From: an uncultured Bacteroidales bacterium
GTDB taxonomy: Bacteria; Bacteroidota; Bacteroidia; Bacteroidales; Paludibacteraceae
Reading direction: 5' to 3'
Length of the DNA stretch: 7,035 bases
Assembly (NCBI GenBank): GCA_937911935.1
Contig: CALDQH010000080.1
Span: 1 to 7,035 of the forward strand
Shown here piece after piece: positions 5,737 to 7,035 of this stretch; within the stretch, counting starts at the first letter, position 1, and the number at the start of each line of letters is the position of its first letter. The notes below the pieces were generated by a model that worked only from the letters and a program-made list of their open reading frames with translations, was not told where the DNA came from and did no database searches. The translations under genes and the position numbers were made by a program.

Positions 5737-5743
5737 CAACACC

Positions 5744-7009
5744 ATGTTCGCTCTTGCCGATTGTAATAACTTTTTTGTGTCGTGCGAAAGGGTTTTTCGT
5801 CCCGATTTAAACGGCAAACCCGTTATTGTGCTCTCCAATAACGACGGGTGTGCGGTAGCACGTAGCAACGAAGCCAAGGCATTGGGCATAAAAATGGGCG
5901 ACCCTTTGTTTAAAATACGCCATTTGGTGCAAAAGCATGGGGTTACTGTTTTTTCGGGCAATATGGCGCTATATGGCGATATGTCGAATCGGGTGCGTTT
6001 AACGTTGCAAGAGTTTTCGCCTTTGGTAGAAGTTTATTCCATCGACGAGGCTTTTTTAGATTTGCACGGAATGCTTATCGACGACTACGATGCCTATGCC
6101 AAAGAAATTTCCAGACGTTGCTATCACTATACTTCGATACCTGTTTCGGTAGGCATTGCACCTACCAAAACCTTAGCCAAAATAGCTTCTAAATTGTGCA
6201 AGCAATATCCTAAACTAAAAGGTGGTTGTTACATGCATCGTCCCGAAGACATCGAAAAAGTGCTTAAACGTTTGCCCGTGGCAGATGTATGGGGTATTGG
6301 CAGGCAGTCGGTCAAAAAACTGCAACAAATCGGGGTGGCTACTGCCTACGATTTTACGGCTTTGCCGCAAAGTACGGTAGATAGGTTGATGGGAATTACT
6401 GGTGTGCGTACGTGGAAAGAGTTAAAAGCAGTGCCTTGCATCGACTTTGAACATACTCCACAGGCTCGTAAGTCAATTTGCGTTTCGCGTAGTTTTGCCA
6501 GTGAAATAACCCAAGTGGATATGCTTGTCGAACAAGTGGCTAATTTTGCGCTGAAAGGAGCCGAAAAACTACGCTCGCAAAACTTGTTGTGTGCCGAAAT
6601 GACCGTCTTTATTGCTACCAATCGGTTTCGCGAAGACCAACCACAGACCATATCCTCCCGTTTAATCTGTTTTTCGACAGCTACCAACAAGCAACGTGAT
6701 ATTGTTTCGATGGCAGTGCAGGCGGTTAGAGATATTTATTCTGCCTCCTATAGCTACAAGAAAGCAGGTGTGCTGTTTCATAAACTACAAGAAGCATCGC
6801 ACACGATGTATTCGCTTTTTGACGATGCACAAACCCGCGAAAAAGAACAGAAGGTGTCAAAAGTGATGGATGCCATACGGCATACTTATGGAAAAAATGC
6901 GCTAACCCTTGCATCGCAAGGAGTAGCGCAAGAATATGCTTTGTCCGAGAATAGGTCGCCCGCTTATACTACACAGTGGAGCGAATTACCAAAAGTAAGT
7001 GTTAAGTAA
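5744..7009 (+). CDS. umuC: UmuC-like Y-family DNA polymerase (Pol V catalytic subunit)
   Basis: This 421-residue protein is almost the same length as E. coli UmuC and copies past damaged bases with low fidelity, together with UmuD'. The catalytic metal-binding residues are all present: Asp6 in LADCNNFFVSCERVF (4-18) and Asp101-Glu102 in YSIDEAFLDL (98-107). The NNDGCAVARSNEAKALGIKM stretch (32-51) is the fingers region. A helix-hairpin-helix-type segment in the thumb, VADVWGIGRQSVKKLQQIG (179-197), precedes the little-finger domain (about 240-350). A probable beta-clamp contact is YSLFDD (356-361), at the position of the E. coli QLNLF motif. The start has no Shine-Dalgarno and is preceded by tandem octamers. 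umuD and umuC are usually adjacent or overlapping; here they are 132 nt apart. The C-terminus looks complete and ends at TAA 26 nt before the window edge. Confidence 0.96.
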   Translation: MFALADCNNFFVSCERVFRPDLNGKPVIVLSNNDGCAVARSNEAKALGIKMGDPLFKIRHLVQKHGVTVFSGNMALYGDMSNRVRLTLQEFSPLVEVYSIDEAFLDLHGMLIDDYDAYAKEISRRCYHYTSIPVSVGIAPTKTLAKIASKLCKQYPKLKGGCYMHRPEDIEKVLKRLPVADVWGIGRQSVKKLQQIGVATAYDFTALPQSTVDRLMGITGVRTWKELKAVPCIDFEHTPQARKSICVSRSFASEITQVDMLVEQVANFALKGAEKLRSQNLLCAEMTVFIATNRFREDQPQTISSRLICFSTATNKQRDIVSMAVQAVRDIYSASYSYKKAGVLFHKLQEASHTMYSLFDDAQTREKEQKVSKVMDAIRHTYGKNALTLASQGVAQEYALSENRSPAYTTQWSELPKVSVK

Positions 7010-7011
7010 TT

Positions 7012-7035
7012 GTTTAGGCGTTTAGTCGTTTAGTC
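7012..7035. repeat. Octamer tandem repeat at the window edge
   Basis: Three direct copies of an 8-mer follow the umuC stop: GTTTAGGC, GTTTAGTC, GTTTAGTC. The array continues to the last base, so its true length is unknown. It is the fourth short-period tandem array between genes in this window. Confidence 0.7.

Overview
The window looks like chromosomal DNA of a Bacteroidota bacterium, probably a member of the Bacteroidales. The reasons are two promoter-like TAnnTTTG boxes upstream of the two divergent genes, start codons mostly without a Shine-Dalgarno sequence, a small lipoprotein of Bacteroidetes style, and many short low-complexity tandem repeats between genes. No rRNA, tRNA, CRISPR array or transposase gene was seen.

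Layout from left to right. Positions 1-261 hold the C-terminal end of a GltD-type glutamate synthase small subunit. A small unrecognised lipoprotein gene follows (313-858) and ends at a strong hairpin terminator. Positions 859-1309 hold no gene but are dense in structure: a heptamer tandem repeat, a cluster of six small palindromic units with shared flanks and different stems, a 90-nt imperfect inverted repeat, and the terminator of the gene arriving from the right. That gene is a shortened GMP synthetase, guaA (1310-2617, minus strand). Divergent promoters occupy 2618-2901. From there a plus-strand run begins: a GT4 glycosyltransferase (2902-4086), a flippase-like integral membrane protein of the LPG_synthase_TM/UPF0104 type (4083-5192), a UmuD-like self-cleaving peptidase (5192-5611) and, after a repeat-rich 132-nt spacer, a UmuC Y-family DNA polymerase (5744-7009). 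The last bases hold another tandem octamer.

The glycosyltransferase and the membrane protein overlap by 4 nt and probably make or move a glycolipid. The membrane gene overlaps umuD by 1 nt, so an envelope pair appears to be transcriptionally joined to the two genes of an error-prone polymerase. UmuD and UmuC together would form a DNA polymerase V-like translesion system.

Three observations stand out. First, GuaA has lost the catalytic Cys and His of its glutamine amidotransferase domain and much of that domain. Second, codon use flips abruptly inside guaA: 26 of 27 Glu codons are GAA before about position 1690 and 8 of 8 are GAG after about 1625 (reading the gene 5' to 3'). The flip matches the different codon style of the genes on either side, so the window may be a recombinant or a chimeric assembly. 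Third, the palindromic units at 974-1131 keep identical flanks while their stem arms change in a compensating way.
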